Source of the DNA: Muricea muricata
Taxonomy: Eukaryota; Cnidaria; Anthozoa; Malacalcyonacea; Plexauridae
DNA length: 64,000 bases
Direction: 5' to 3'
Assembly (NCBI GenBank): GCA_963855995.1
Contig: OY979725.1
Location: forward strand, 6,458,118 to 6,522,117
The notes under the pieces are model-generated. The model ran no database searches. It had not been told where the DNA came from and saw only the letters and a program-made list of their open reading frames with translations. Made by a program: the position numbers and the translations under genes. Position 1 is the first letter of the stretch; every line of letters begins with the position of its first letter. Positions 1 to 12,521 of the stretch are shown piece by piece.

Positions 1-3000
1 CTAAAAGAGACCTTCTAAATGGAAATTGCAGAACTTAGTAAATCGGGAATCATGTTTTCGGTGCTCACACCATCGAGATGAGCGAAATAACATGTTGAAA
101 TGAGAAACCTATAACTTGCTTGTAAACTAAAAAAACGATCTTAGCACCATCAAAATCGCGTTTTAAGCGTTGTAGAAGCGATTTGAGCGTAAAAACATGC
201 TCAAGTCACGAACTAAAAATTGCCGTCCTAAATCAATCACAGCGACGTTTTAAAGCTTAAAATGGTGTTTTCAGTGTCAAAGTGAACGAGTTGAGCGCAA
301 TGATGTACTCCAATCACGGACCTAAAAGAGACCTTCTAAATGGAAATTGCAGAACTTAGCAAGTCGAGAATCATGTTTTCGGCGCTCAAACCATCGAGAT
401 GAGCGAAATAACATGTTGAAATGAGAAACCTATAACTTGCTTGTAAACGGAAAAGAAACGATCTTAGAACCATCAAAATCGCGTTTTAAGCGTTCTAGAA
501 GCGATTTGAGCGTAAACACATGCTCAAATCACGAACTAAAAATTACCGTCTTGAATCGATCAGGGCAACGTTTTAGAGCTGAAAATGGTGTTTTCAGTGC
601 TAAAGTGAACGAGTTTAGCGCAATGATGTAGTGCAATCACGGACCTAAAAGAGACCTTCTAAATGGAAATTGCCGAACTTAGCAAGTCGGGAATCATGTT
701 TTTAGTGCTCACACCATCGAGATGAGCGAAATAACATGTTGCAATGAGAAACCTATAACTTGCTTGTAAACTAATAAAAACGATCTTAGAACCATCAAAA
801 TCGCGTTTTAAGCGTTCTAGAAGCGATTTGAGCGTAAAAACATGCTCAAATCACGAACTAAAAATTACCCTCTTAAATCGATCACAGCGACGTTTTAAGG
901 CTTAAAATGGTGTTTTCAGTGATAAAGTGAACGAGTTGAGCGCAATGATGTACTGCAATCACGGACCTAAAAGAGACCTTCTAAATGGAAATTGCAGAAC
1001 TTAGCAAGTCGGGAATCATGTTTTCGGCGCTCAAACCATCGAGATGAGCGAAATAACATGTTGAAATGAGAAACCTATAACTTGCTTGTAAACTAAAAAG
1101 AAACGATCTTAGAACCATCAACATCGCGTTTTAAACGTTCTAGAAGCGATTTGAGCGTAAAAACATGCTCAAATCACGAACTAAAAATTGCCGTCCTAAA
1201 TCGATCACGGCCACGTTTAAGAGCTTAAAATGGTGTTTTCAGTGCTAAAGTGAACGAGTTGAGCGCAATAATGTACTGCAATCACGGACCTAAAAGAGAC
1301 CTTCTAAATGGAAATTGCAGAACTTAGCAAGTCGGGAATCATGTTTTCGGCGCTCAACCTATCGAGATGAGCGAAATAACACGTTGAAATGAGAAACCTA
1401 TAACTTCCTTGTAAATTTAAAAAAACGATCTTAGAACCATCAAAACCGCGTTGTAAGCGTTCTAGAAGCGATTGGAGCGTAAAAACATGTTCAAATCACG
1501 AACTAAAAATTACCGTCTTAAATCGATCACGGCGACGTTTTAGAGCTTAAAATGGTGTTTTCAGTGCTAAAGTGAACGAGTTGAGCGCAATAATGTACTC
1601 CAATCACGGACCTAAAACAGACCTTCTAAATGGAAATTGCAGAACTTAGCAAGTCGGGAATCATGTTTTCGATGCTCAAACCATCGAGATGAGCGAAATA
1701 ACATGTTGAAATGAGAAACCTATAACTTGCTTGTGAACTAAAAAGAAACGATCTTAGAACCATCAAAATCGCGTTTTAAGCGTTCTAGAAGCGATTTGAG
1801 CGTAAAAACATGTTTAAATCACGAACTAAAAATTACCGTCTTAAATCGATCACGGCGACGTTTTAGAGCTTAAAATGGTGTTTTCAGTGCTAAAGTGAAC
1901 GAGTTGAGCGCAATAATGTACTGCAATCACGGACCTAAAAGAGACCTTCTAAATGGAAATTGCAGAACTTAGCAAGTCGGGAATCATGTTTTCGGCGCTA
2001 AAACCATCGAGATGAGCCAAATAGCATGTTGAAATGAGAAACCTATAACTTGATTGTAAACTGAAAAGAAACGATCTTAGAACCATCAAAATCGCGTTTT
2101 AAGCGTTCTAGAAGCGATTTGAGCGTAAAAACATGCTCAAATCACGAACTAAAAATTACCGTCTTAAATCGATCACGGCGACGTTTTAGAGCTTAAAATG
2201 GTGTTTTCAGTGCTAAAGTGAACGAGTTGAGCGCAATAACGTACTGCAATCACGGACCTAAAAGAGACCTTCTAAATGGAAATTGCAGAACTTAGCAAGT
2301 CGGGAATCATGTTTTCGGCGCTAAAACCATCGCGATGAGCGAAATAGCATGTTGAAATGAGAAACCTATAACTTGATTGTAAACTGAAAAGAAACGATCT
2401 TAGAACCATCAAAATCGCGTTTAAGCGTTCTAGAAGCGATTGGAGCGTAAAAACATGCTCAAATCACGAACTAAAAATTGCCGTCCTAAATCGATCACGG
2501 CGACGTTTAAGAGCTTAAAATGGTGTTTTCAGTGCTAAAGTGAACGAGTTGAGCGCAATGATGTACTGCAGTCACGGATTTAAAAGAGATCTTCTAAATG
2601 GAAATTGCAGAACTTAGCAAGTCGGGAATCATGTTTTCGGCGCTCAAACTATCGAGATGAGCGAAATAACATGTTGAAATGAGAAACCTATAACTTGCTT
2701 GTAAACTGAAAAGAAACGATCTTAGAACCATCAAAATCGCGTTTTAAGCGTTCTAGAAGCGATTTGAGCGTAAAAACATGCTCAAATCACGAACTAAAAA
2801 TTACCGTCTTAAATCGATCACGCCGACGTTTTAGAGCTTAAAATGGTGTTTTCAGTGCTAAAGTGAACGAGTTGAGCGCAATGATGTACTGCATTCACGG
2901 ACCTAAAAGAGACCTTCTAAATGGAAATTGCCGAACTTAGCAAGTCGGGAATCATGTTTTCGGCGCTCAACCTATCGAGATTAGCGAAATAACATGTTGA

Positions 3001-4511
3001 AATTAGAAACCTATAACTTCCTTGTAAATTTAAAAAAACGATCTTAGAACCATCAAAATCGCGTTTAAGCGTTCTAGAAGCGATTTGAGCGTAAAAACAT
3101 GCTCAAATCACGAACTAAAAATTGCCGTCCTAAATCGATCACGGCGACGTTTTAGAGCTTAAAATGGTATTTTAAGTGCTAAAGTGAACGAGTTTAGCGC
3201 AATGATGTACTGCAATCACGGACCTAAAAGAGACCTTCTAAATGGAAATTGCAGAACTTAGTAAATCGGGAATCATGTTTTCGGTGCTCACACCATCGAG
3301 ATGAGCGAAATAACATGTTGAAATGAGAAACCTATAACTTGCTTGTAAACTAAAAAAACGATCTTAGAACCATCAAAATCGCGTTTTAAGCGTTGTAGAA
3401 GCGATTTGAGCGTAAAAACATGCTCAAGTCACGAACTAAAAATTGCCGTCCTAAATCAATCACAGCGACGTTTTAAAGCTTAAAATGGTGTTTTCAGTGC
3501 TAAAGTGAACGAGTTGAGCGCAATAATGTACTCCAATCACGGACCTAAAAGAGACCTTCTAAATGGAAATTGCAGAACTTAGCAAGTCGGGAATCATGTT
3601 TTCGGCGCTAAAACCATCGAGATGAGCCAAATAGCATGTTGAAATGAGAAACCTATAACTTGATTGTAAACTGAAAAGAAACGATCTTAGAACCATCAAA
3701 ATCGCGTTTTAAGCGTTCTAGAAGCGATTTGAGCGTAAAAACATGCTCAAATCACGAACTAAAAATTACCGTCTTAAATCGATCACGGCGACGTTTTAGA
3801 GCTTAAAATGGTGTTTTCAGTGCTAAAGTGAACGAGTTGAGCGCAATAATGTACTGCAATCACGGACCTAAAAGAGACCTTCTAAATGGAAATTGCAGAA
3901 CTTAGCAAGTCGGGAATCATGTTTTCGGCGCTCAAACTATCGAGATGAGCGAAATAACATGTTGAAATGAGAAACCTATAACTTGCTTCTAAACTGAAAA
4001 GAAACGATCTTAGAACCATCAAAATCGCGTTTTAAGCGTTCTAGAAGCGATTTGAGCGTAAAAACATGCTCAAATCACGAACTAAAAATTACCGTCTTAA
4101 ATCGATCACGGCGACGTTTTAGAGCTTAAAATGGTGTTTTCAGTGCTAAAGTGAACGATTTGAGCGCAATGATGTACTGCATTCACGGACCTAAAAGAGA
4201 CCTTCTAAATGGAAATTGCCGAACTTAGCAAGTCGGGAATCATGTTTTCGGCGCTCAACCTATCGAGATGAGCGAAATAACATGTTGAAATTAGAAACCT
4301 ATAACTTCCTTGTAAATTTAAAAAAACGATCTTAGAACCATCAAAATCGCGTTTAAGCGTTCTAGAAGCGATTTGAGCGTAAAAACATGCTCAAATCACG
4401 AACTAAAAATTGCCGTCCTAAATCGATCACGGCGACGTTTTAGAGCTTAAAATGGTGTTTTAAGTGCTAAAGTGAACGAGTTGAGCGCAATGATGTACTG
4501 CAATCACGGAC
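1..4511 (+). repeat. Fourteen-monomer block abcdefghij a' g i' j
   Basis: Fourteen monomers occupy exactly 4511 bp. The start types abcd recur immediately afterwards at 4512-5800 with the same offset of 4511 bp. The entire block recurs at 9676-14186, again 4511 bp long. Two monomer types are 321 bp long: a, through a shorter A-run after gtaaact, and j, through gcgtttaag and a short A-run. These explain why the block is a few bases short of 14 x 323. Type order and private substitutions, not only length, support the correspondence. Confidence 0.9.
322..644 (+). repeat. Type b monomer with an accidental open reading frame
   Basis: In this variant, aaactgaaaag has become aaacggaaaag and gagcttaaaa has become gagctgaaaa. 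These changes remove TGA and TAA stops in one frame, leaving 64 codons (437-631) that start at TTG, not ATG. Other b monomers start at 4833, 9997, 14508, 18704, 21609, 28713, 40329, 57432 and 59368. In four of these (14508, 40329, 57432, 59368) and in 9997, TAG has become TAC, so the frame runs on to 81 codons. There is no credible start context or conserved protein feature. The frame travels with the monomer and I do not call it a gene. Confidence 0.85.
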
Positions 4512-5800
4512 CTAAAAGAGACCTTCTAAATGGAAATTGCAGAACTTAGTAAATCGGGAATCATGTTTTCGGTGCTCACACCATCGAGATGAGCGAAATA
4601 ACATGTTGAAATGAGAAACCTATAACTTGCTTGTAAACTAAAAAAACGATCTTAGCACCATCAAAATCGCGTTTTAAGCGTTGTAGAAGCGATTTGAGCG
4701 TAAAAACATGCTCAAGTCACGAACTAAAAATTGCCGTCCTAAATCAATCACAGCGACGTTTTAAAGCTTAAAATGGTGTTTTCAGTGTCAAAGTGAACGA
4801 GTTGAGCGCAATGATGTACTCCAATCACGGACCTAAAAGAGACCTTCTAAATGGAAATTGCAGAACTTAGCAAGTCGAGAATCATGTTTTCGGCGCTCAA
4901 ACCATCGAGATGAGCGAAATAACATGTTGAAATGAGAAACCTATAACTTGCTTGTAAACGGAAAAGAAACGATCTTAGAACCATCAAAATCGCGTTTTAA
5001 GCGTTCTAGAAGCGATTTGAGCGTAAACACATGCTCAAATCACGAACTAAAAATTACCGTCTTGAATCGATCAGGGCAACGTTTTAGAGCTGAAAATGGT
5101 GTTTTCAGTGCTAAAGTGAACGAGTTTAGCGCAATGATGTAGTGCAATCACGGACCTAAAAGAGACCTTCTAAATGGAAATTGCCGAACTTAGCAAGTCG
5201 GGAATCATGTTTTTAGTGCTCACACCATCGAGATGAGCGAAATAACATGTTGCAATGAGAAACCTATAACTTGCTTGTAAACTAATAAAAACGATCTTAG
5301 AACCATCAAAATCGCGTTTTAAGCGTTCTAGAAGCGATTTGAGCGTAAAAACATGCTCAAATCACGAACTAAAAATTACCCTCTTAAATCGATCACAGCG
5401 ACGTTTTAAGGCTTAAAATGGTGTTTTCAGTGATAAAGTGAACGAGTTGAGCGCAATGATGTACTGCAATCACGGACCTAAAAGAGACCTTCTAAATGGA
5501 AATTGCAGAACTTAGCAAGTCGGGAATCATGTTTTCGGCGCTCAAACCATCGAGATGAGCGAAATAACATGTTGAAATGAGAAACCTATAACTTGCTTGT
5601 AAACTAAAAAGAAACGATCTTAGAACCATCAACATCGCGTTTTAAACGTTCTAGAAGCGATTTGAGCGTAAAAACATGCTCAAATCACGAACTAAAAATT
5701 GCCGTCCTAAATCGATCACGGCCACGTTTAAGAGCTTAAAATGGTGTTTTCAGTGCTAAAGTGAACGAGTTGAGCGCAATAATGTACTGCAATCACGGAC
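4512..5800 (+). repeat. Second abcd block (four monomers)
   Basis: By eye this segment matches 1-1289 essentially base for base at an offset of 4511 bp, including the b-type reading frame at 4948-5142, the c-type tgttgcaatg and aactaataaaaacg, and the d-type ggccacgtttaag. Beyond 5800 the two diverge: 1290 continues into type e, whereas 5801 begins a type e2 left half. Confidence 0.9.
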
Positions 5801-6122
5801 CTAAAAGAGACCTTCTAAATGGAAATTGCAGAACTTAGAAGGTCGGGAATCATGTTTTCGGCGCTCAACCTATCGAGATGAGCGAAAAAACACGTTGAAA
5901 TGAGAAACCTATAACTTCCTTGTAAATTTAAAAAAACGATCTTAGAACCATCAAAATCGCGTTTTAAGCGTTCTAGAAGCGATTTGAGCGTAAAAACATG
6001 CTAAAATCACCAACTAAAAATTACCGTCTTAAATCGATCACGGCGACAATTTAGAGCTTAAAATGCTGTTTTCAGTGCTAAAGTGAACGAGTTGAGCGCA
6101 ATAATGTACTCCAATCACGGGC
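5801..6122 (+). repeat. Hybrid monomer e2/l2, a probable deletion junction
   Basis: The left part carries e2 marks (cttagaaggtc, gcgaaaaaacacg, gctaaaatcaccaac). The right part carries l2 marks (accgtctt, gacaattt, atgctg, cacgggcc). In the longer arrangement at 29681-32909 the same e2 and l2 monomers are separated by eight monomers. This copy therefore looks like an in-register loss of nine monomer lengths, with the crossover close to 6002-6023. The direction, deletion here or insertion there, is inferred. Confidence 0.75.
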
Positions 6123-7414
6123 CTAAAACAGACCTTCTAAATGGAAATTGCAGAACTTAGCAAGTCGGGAATCATGTTTTCGGTGCTCAAACCATCGAGA
6201 TGAGCGAAATAACATGTTGAAATGAGAAACCTATAACTTGCTTGTGAACTAAAAAGAAACGATCTTAGAACCATAAAAATCGCGTTTTAAGCGTTTTAGA
6301 AGCGATTTGAGCGTAAAAACATGTTCAAATCACGAACTAAAAATTACCGTCTTAAATCGATCACGGCGACGTTATAGAGCTTAAAATGGTGTTTTCAGTG
6401 CTAAAGTGAACGAGTTGAGCGCAATAATGTAGTGCAATCACGGACCTAAAAGAGACCTTCTAAATGGAAATTGCAGAACTTAACAAGTCGGGAATCATGT
6501 TTTCGGCGCTAAAACCATCGAGATGAGCGAAATAGCATGTTGAAATGAGAAACCTATAACTTGATTGTAAACTGAAAAGAAACGATCTTAGAACCATCAA
6601 AATCGCGTTTTAAGCGTTCTAGAAGCGATTGGAGCGTAAAAACATGTTCAAATCACGAACTAAAAATTACCGTCTTAAATCGATCACGGCGACGTTTTAC
6701 AGCTTAAAATGGTGTTTTCAGTGCTAAAGTGAACGAGTTGAGCGCAATAATGTAGTGCAATCACGGACCTAAAAGAGACCTTCTAAATGGAAATTGCAGA
6801 ACTTAACAAGTCGGGAATCATGTTTTCGGCGCTAACACCATCGAGATGAGCGAAATAGCATGTTGAAATGAGAAACCTATAACTTGATTGTAAACTGAAA
6901 AGAAACGATCTTAGAACCATCAAAATCGCATTTTAAGCGTTCTAGAAGCGATTGGAGCGTAAAAACATGTTCAAATCACGAACTAAAAATTACCGTCTTA
7001 AATCGATCACGGCGACAATTTAGAGCTTAAAATGCTGTTTTCAGTGCTAAAGTGAACGAGTTGAGCGCAATAATGTACTCCAATCACGGGCCTAAAACAG
7101 ACCTTCTAAATGGAAATTGCAGAACTTAGCAAGTCGGGAATCATGTTTTCGGTGCTCAAACCATCGAGATGAGCGAAATAACATGTTGAAATGAGAAACC
7201 TATAACTTGCTTGTGAACTAAAAAGAAACGATCTTAGAACCATAAAAATCGCGTTTTAAGCGTTTTAGAAGCGATTTGAGCGTAAAAACATGTTCAAATC
7301 ACGAACTAAAAATTACCGTCTTAAATCGATCACGGCGACGTTATAGAGCTTAAAATGGTGTTTTCAGTGCTAAAGTGAACGAGTTGAGCGCAATAATGTA
7401 GTGCAATCACGGAC
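6123..7414 (+). repeat. Block k l l2 k
   Basis: Four monomers lead into the mnopqrs unit. The k copies carry aaaacag, gtgaacta, cataaaaatcg, gcgttttagaag and gttatagag. The l copies carry cttaacaag and attggagcg. The same four types in the same order stand at 32910-34201, at a constant offset of 26787 bp. One visible difference is ttacagctt here against ttagagctt there. Confidence 0.85.
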
Positions 7415-9675
7415 CTAAAAGAGACCTTCTAAATGGAAATTGCAGAACTTAGCAAGTCGGGAATCATGTTTTCGGCGCTAAAACCATCGAGATGAGCGAA
7501 ATAGCATGTTGAAATGAGAAACCTATAACTTGATTGTAAACTGAAAAGAAACGATCTTAGAACCATCAAAATCGCGTTTTAAGCGTTCTAGAAGCGATTT
7601 GAGCGTAAAAACATAATCAAATCACGAACTAAAAATTACCGTCTTAATTCGATCACGGCGACGTTTTAGAGCTTAAAATGGTGTCTTCAGTGCTAAAGTG
7701 AACGAGTTGAGCGCAATAATGTAGTGCAATCACGGACCTAAAAGAGACCTTCTAAATGGAAATTGCAGAACTTAGCAAGTCGCGAATCATGTTTTCGGCG
7801 CTAAAACCATCGAGATGAGCCAAATAGCATGTTGAAATGAGAAACCTATAACTTGATTGTAAACTGAAAAGAAACGATCTTAGAACCATCAAAATCGCGT
7901 TTTAAGCGTTCTAGAAGCGATTGGAGCGTAAAAACATGTTCAAATCACGAACTAAAAATTACCGTCTTAAATCGATCACGGCGACGTTTTAGAGCTTAAA
8001 ATGGTGTTTTCAGTGCTAAAGTGAACGAGTTGAGCGCAATAATGTACTCCAATCACGGACCTAAAACAGACCTTCTAAATGGAAATTGCAGAACTTAGCA
8101 AGTCGGGAATCATGTTTTCGGTGCTCAAACCATCGAGATGAGCGAAATAACATGTTGAAATGAGAAACCTATAACTTGCTTGTGAACTAAAAAGAAACGA
8201 TCTTAGAACCATCAAAATCGCGTTTTAAGCGTTCTAGAAGCGATTTGAGCGTAAAAACATAATCAAATCACGAACTAAAAATTACCGTCTTAAATCGATC
8301 ACGGCGACGTTTTAGAGCTTAAAATGGTGTTTTCAGTGCTAAAGTGAACGAGTTGAGCGCAATAATGTAGTGCAATCACGGACCTAAAAGAGACCTTCTA
8401 AATGGAAATTGCAGAACTTAGCAAGTCGGGAATCATGTTTTCGGCGCTAAAACTATCGAGATGAGCCAAATAGCATGTTGAAATGAGAAACCTATAACTT
8501 GATTGTAAACTGAAAAGAAACGATCTTAGAACCATCAAAATCGCGTTTTAAGCGTTCTAGAAGCGATTGGAGCGTAAAAACATGTTCAAATCACGAACTA
8601 AAAATTACCGTCTTAAATCGATCACGGCGACGTTTTAGAGCTTAAAATGGTGTTTTCAGTGCTAAAGTGAACGAGTTGAGCGCAATAATGTAGTGCAATC
8701 ACGGACCTAAAACAGACCTTCTAAATGGAAATTGCAGAACTTAGCAAGTCGGGAATCATGTTTTCGGTGCTCAAACCATCGAGATGAGCGAAATAACATG
8801 TTGAAATGAGAAACCTATAACTTGCTTGTGAACTAAAAAGAAACGATCTTAGAACCATAAAAATGGCGTTTTAAGCGTTTTAGAAGCGATTTGAGCGTAA
8901 GAACATGTTCAAATCACGAACTAAAAATTACCGTCTTAAATCGATCACGGCGACGTTTTAGAGCTTAAAATGGTGTTTTCAGTGCTAAAGTGAACGAGTT
9001 GAGCGCAATAATGTAGTGATATCACGGACCTAAAAGAGACCTTCTAAATGGAAATTGCAGAACTTAGCAAGTCGGGAATCATGTTTTCGGTGCTCACACC
9101 ATCGAGATGAGCGAAATAACATGTTGAAATGAGAAACCTATAACTTGATTGTAAACTGAAAAGAAACGATCTTAGAACCATCAAAATCGCGTTTTAAGCG
9201 TTCTAGAAGCGATTGGAGCGTAAAAACATGCTCAAATCACGAACTAAAAATTGCCGTCCTAAATCGATCACGGCGACGTTTAAGAGCTTAAAATGGTGTT
9301 TTCAGTGCTAAAGTGAACGAGTTGAGTGCAATGATGTACTGCAGTCACGGATTTAAAAGAGATCTTCTAAATGGAAATTGCGGAACTTAGCAAATCGGGA
9401 ATCATGTTTTCGGCGCTCAAACTATCGAGATGAGCGAAATAACATGTTGAAATGAGAAACCTATAACTTGCTTGTAAACTGAAAAGAAACGATCTTAGAA
9501 CCATCAAAATCGCGTTTTAAGCGTTCTAGAAGCGATTTGAGCGTAAAAACATGCTCAAATCACGAACTAAAAATTACCGTCTTAAATCGATCACGGCGAC
9601 GTTTTAGAGCTTAAAATGGTGTTTTAAGTGCTAAAGTGAACGAGTTGAGCGCAATGATGTACTGCAATCACGGAC
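7415..9675 (+). repeat. Seven-monomer unit mnopqrs, 2261 bp, copy 1
   Basis: The unit runs m (cataatc, cttaattcg, gtgtcttc), n (aagtcgcga), o, p (ctaaaactatc), q (aaaatggcg, cgtaagaac), r (gtgctcacacc with gattgtaaactg) and s (gcggaac, gcaaatcggg). It is exactly 2261 bp (7 x 323). Equal-length copies begin at 34202, 46785 and 49046. A private change here is tagtgatatcac at the end of the q monomer, where the others read tagtgcaatcac. Confidence 0.9.
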
Positions 9676-12306
9676 CTAAAAGAGACCTTCTAAAGGGAAA
9701 TTGCAGAACTTAGTAAATCGGGAATCATGTTTTCGGTGCTCACACCATCGAGATGAGCGAAATAACATGTTGAAATGAGAAACCTATAACTTACTTGTAA
9801 ACTAAAAAAACGATCTTAGAACCATCAAAATCGCGTTTTAAGCGTTGTAGAAGCGATTTGAGCGTAAAAACATGCTCAAGTCACGAACTAAAAATTGCCG
9901 TCCTAAATCAATCACAGCGACGTTTTAAAGCTTAAAATGGTGTTTTCAGTGTCAGAGTGAACGAGTTGAGCGCAATGATGTACTCCAATCACGGACCTAA
10001 AAGAGACCTTCTAAATGGAAATTGCAGAACTTAGCAAGTCGAGAATCATGTTTTCGGCGCTCAAACCATCGAGATGAGCGAAATAACATGTTTAAATGAG
10101 AAACCTATAACTTGCTTATAAACGGAAAAGAAACGATCTTAGAACCATCAAAATCGCGTTTTAAGCGTTCTAGAAGCGATTTGAGCGTAAACACATGCTC
10201 AAATCACGAACTAAAAATTACCGTCTTGAATCGATCAGGGCAACGTTTTAGAGCTGAAAATGGTGTTTCCAGTGCTAAAGTGAACGAGTTTAGCGCAATG
10301 ATGTACTGCAATCACGGACCTAAAAGAGACCTTGTAAATGGAAATTGCCGAACTTAGCAAGTCGGGAATCATGTTTTTAGTGCTCACACCATCGAGATGA
10401 GCGAAATAACATGTTGAAATGAGAAACCTATAACTTGCTTGTAAACTAAAAAAAACGATCTTAGAACCATCAAAGTCGCGTTTTAAGCGTTCTAGAAGCG
10501 ATTTGAGCGTAAAAACATGCTCAAATCACGAACTAAAAATTACCGTCTTAAATCGATCACAGCGACGTTTTAAGGCTTAAAATGGTGTTTTCAGTGATAA
10601 AGTGAACGAGTTGAGCGCAATGATGTACTGCAATCACGGACCTAAAAGAGACCTTCTAAATGGAAATTGCAGAACTTAGCAAGTCGGGAATCATGTTTTC
10701 GGCGCTCAAACCATCGAGATGAGCGAAATAACATGTTGAAATGAGAAACCTATAACTTGCATGTAAACTAAAAAGAAACGATCTTAGAACCATCAACATC
10801 GCGTTTTAAACGTTCTAGAAGCGATTTGAGCGTAAAAACATGCTCAAATCACGAACTAAAAATTGCCGTCCTAAATCGATCACGGCGACGTTTAAGAGCT
10901 TAAAATGGAGTTTTCAGTGCTAAAGTGAACGAGTTGAGCGCAATAATGTACTGCAATCACGGACCTAAAAGAGACCTTCTAAATGGAAATTGCAGAACTT
11001 AGCAAGTCGGGAATCATGTTTTCGGCGCTCAACCTATCGAGATGAGCGAAATAACACGTTGAAATGAGAAACCTATAACTTCCTTGTAAATTTAAAAAAA
11101 CGATCTTAGAACCATCAAAACCGCGTTGTAAGCGTTCTAGAAGCGATTGGAGCGTAAAAACATGTTCAAATCACGAACTAAAAATTACCGTCTTAAATCG
11201 ATCACGGCGACGTTTTAGAGCTTAAAATGGTGTTTTCAGTGCTAAAGTGAACGAGTTGAGCGCAATAATGTACTCCAATCACGGACCTAAAACAGACCTT
11301 CTAAATGGAAATTGCAGAACTTAGCAAGTCGGGAATCATGTTTTCGATGCTCAAACCATCGAGATGAGCGAAATAACATGTTGAAATGAGAAACCTATAA
11401 CTTGCTTGTGAACTAAAAAGAAACGATCTTAGAACCATCAAAATCGCGTTTTAAGCGTTCTAGAAGCGATTTGAGCGTAAAAACATGTTCAAATCACGAA
11501 CTAAAAATTACCGTCTTAAATCGATCACGGCGACGTTTTAGAGCTTAAAATGGTGTTTTCAGTGCTAAAGTGAACGAGTTGAGCGCAATAATGTACTGCA
11601 ATCACGGACCTAAAAGAGACCTTCTAAATGGAAATTGCAGAACTTAGCAAGTCGGGAATCATGTTTTCGGCGCTAAAACCATCGAGATGAGCCAAATAGC
11701 ATGTTGAAATGAGAAACCTATAACTTGATTGTAAACTGAAAAGAAACGATCTTAGAACCATCAAAATCGCGTTTTAAGCGTTCTAGAAGCGATTTGAGCG
11801 TAAAAACATGCTCAAATCACGAACTAAAAATTACCGTCTTAAATCGATCACGGCGACGTTTTAGAGCTTAAAATGGTGTTTTCAGTGCTAAAGTGAACGA
11901 GTTGAGCGCAATAACGTACTGCAATCACGGACCTAAAAGAGACCTTCTAAATGGAAATTGCAGAACTTAGCAAGTCGGGAATCATGTTTTCGGCGCTAAA
12001 ACCATCGCGATGAGCGAAATAGCATGTTGAAATGAGAAACCTATAACTTGATTGTAAACTGAAAAGAAACGATCTTAGAACCATCAAAATCGCGTTTAAG
12101 CGTTCTAGAAGCGATTGGAGCGTAAAAACATGCTCAAATCACGAACTAAAAATTGCCGTCCTAAATCGATCACGGCGACGTTTAAGAGCTTAAAATGGTG
12201 TTTTCAGTGCTAAAGTGAACGAGTTGAGCGCAATGATGTACTGCAGTCACGGATTTAAAAGAGATCTTCTAAATGGAAATTGCAGAACTTAGCAAGTCGG
12301 GAATCA

Positions 12307-12414
12307 TGTTTTCGGCGCTCAAACTATCGAGATGAGCGAAATAACATGTTGAAATGAGAAACCTATAACTTGCTTGTAAACTGAAAAGAAACGATCTTAG
12401 AACCATCAAAATCG
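12307..12414 (+). repeat. Internal subunit A (108 bp) of the trimeric monomer
   Basis: Subunit A opens with tgttttcggcgctc, then carries gatgagcgaaa, aacatg, gaaacctataactt, gtaaactgaaaag and cttagaacc. It aligns from end to end with subunits B and C, sharing the gtttt opening, tgagcg near base 30, an ac(c)ta(t/a)aa box near base 55, taaa near base 72 and ctta or tttag near base 90. Homology is seen directly in the sequence. A single ancestral unit of about 107 bp that triplicated is an inference from it. Confidence 0.85.
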
Positions 12415-12521
12415 CGTTTTAAGCGTTCTAGAAGCGATTTGAGCGTAAAAACATGCTCAAATCACGAACTAAAAATTACCGTCTTAAATCGATCACGGCG
12501 ACGTTTTAGAGCTTAAAATGG
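12415..12521 (+). repeat. Internal subunit B (107 bp) of the trimeric monomer
   Basis: Subunit B opens with cgttttaagcgttctagaag, then atttgagcg, aacatgctcaaatcacgaac, taaaaatt, ttaaatcgatc and gttttagagcttaaaa. It aligns with C over its middle third almost base for base (ttgagcg, caatcacg or aaatcacg, then ctaaaa). It also contains the short palindromes ttctagaa and atcgat. Much of the type-defining variation of the array lies in this subunit: gcgttttaag or gcgtttaag, attggagcg or atttgagcg, catgctc or catgttc, and accgtctt or gccgtcc. Confidence 0.85.

Noticed and set aside
437-631. Plus-strand open reading frame of 64 codons (and nine relatives of 64 or 81 codons)
   Set aside because: It starts at TTG, lies wholly in a satellite monomer, exists only where two stops were lost in type b monomers, and ends at different stops in different copies. 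No protein motif is recognisable.
12290-12306. CENP-B box-like site around agtcggg
   Set aside because: The CGGG half and the spaced A are present, but the required TTCG half is absent at the proper distance; the bases there read actt. No copy I examined restores it.
12427-12440. Perfect inverted repeat around gcgttctagaagcg
   Set aside because: Only the central ttctagaa is palindromic; the flanking gcg bases are direct, not inverted, copies.
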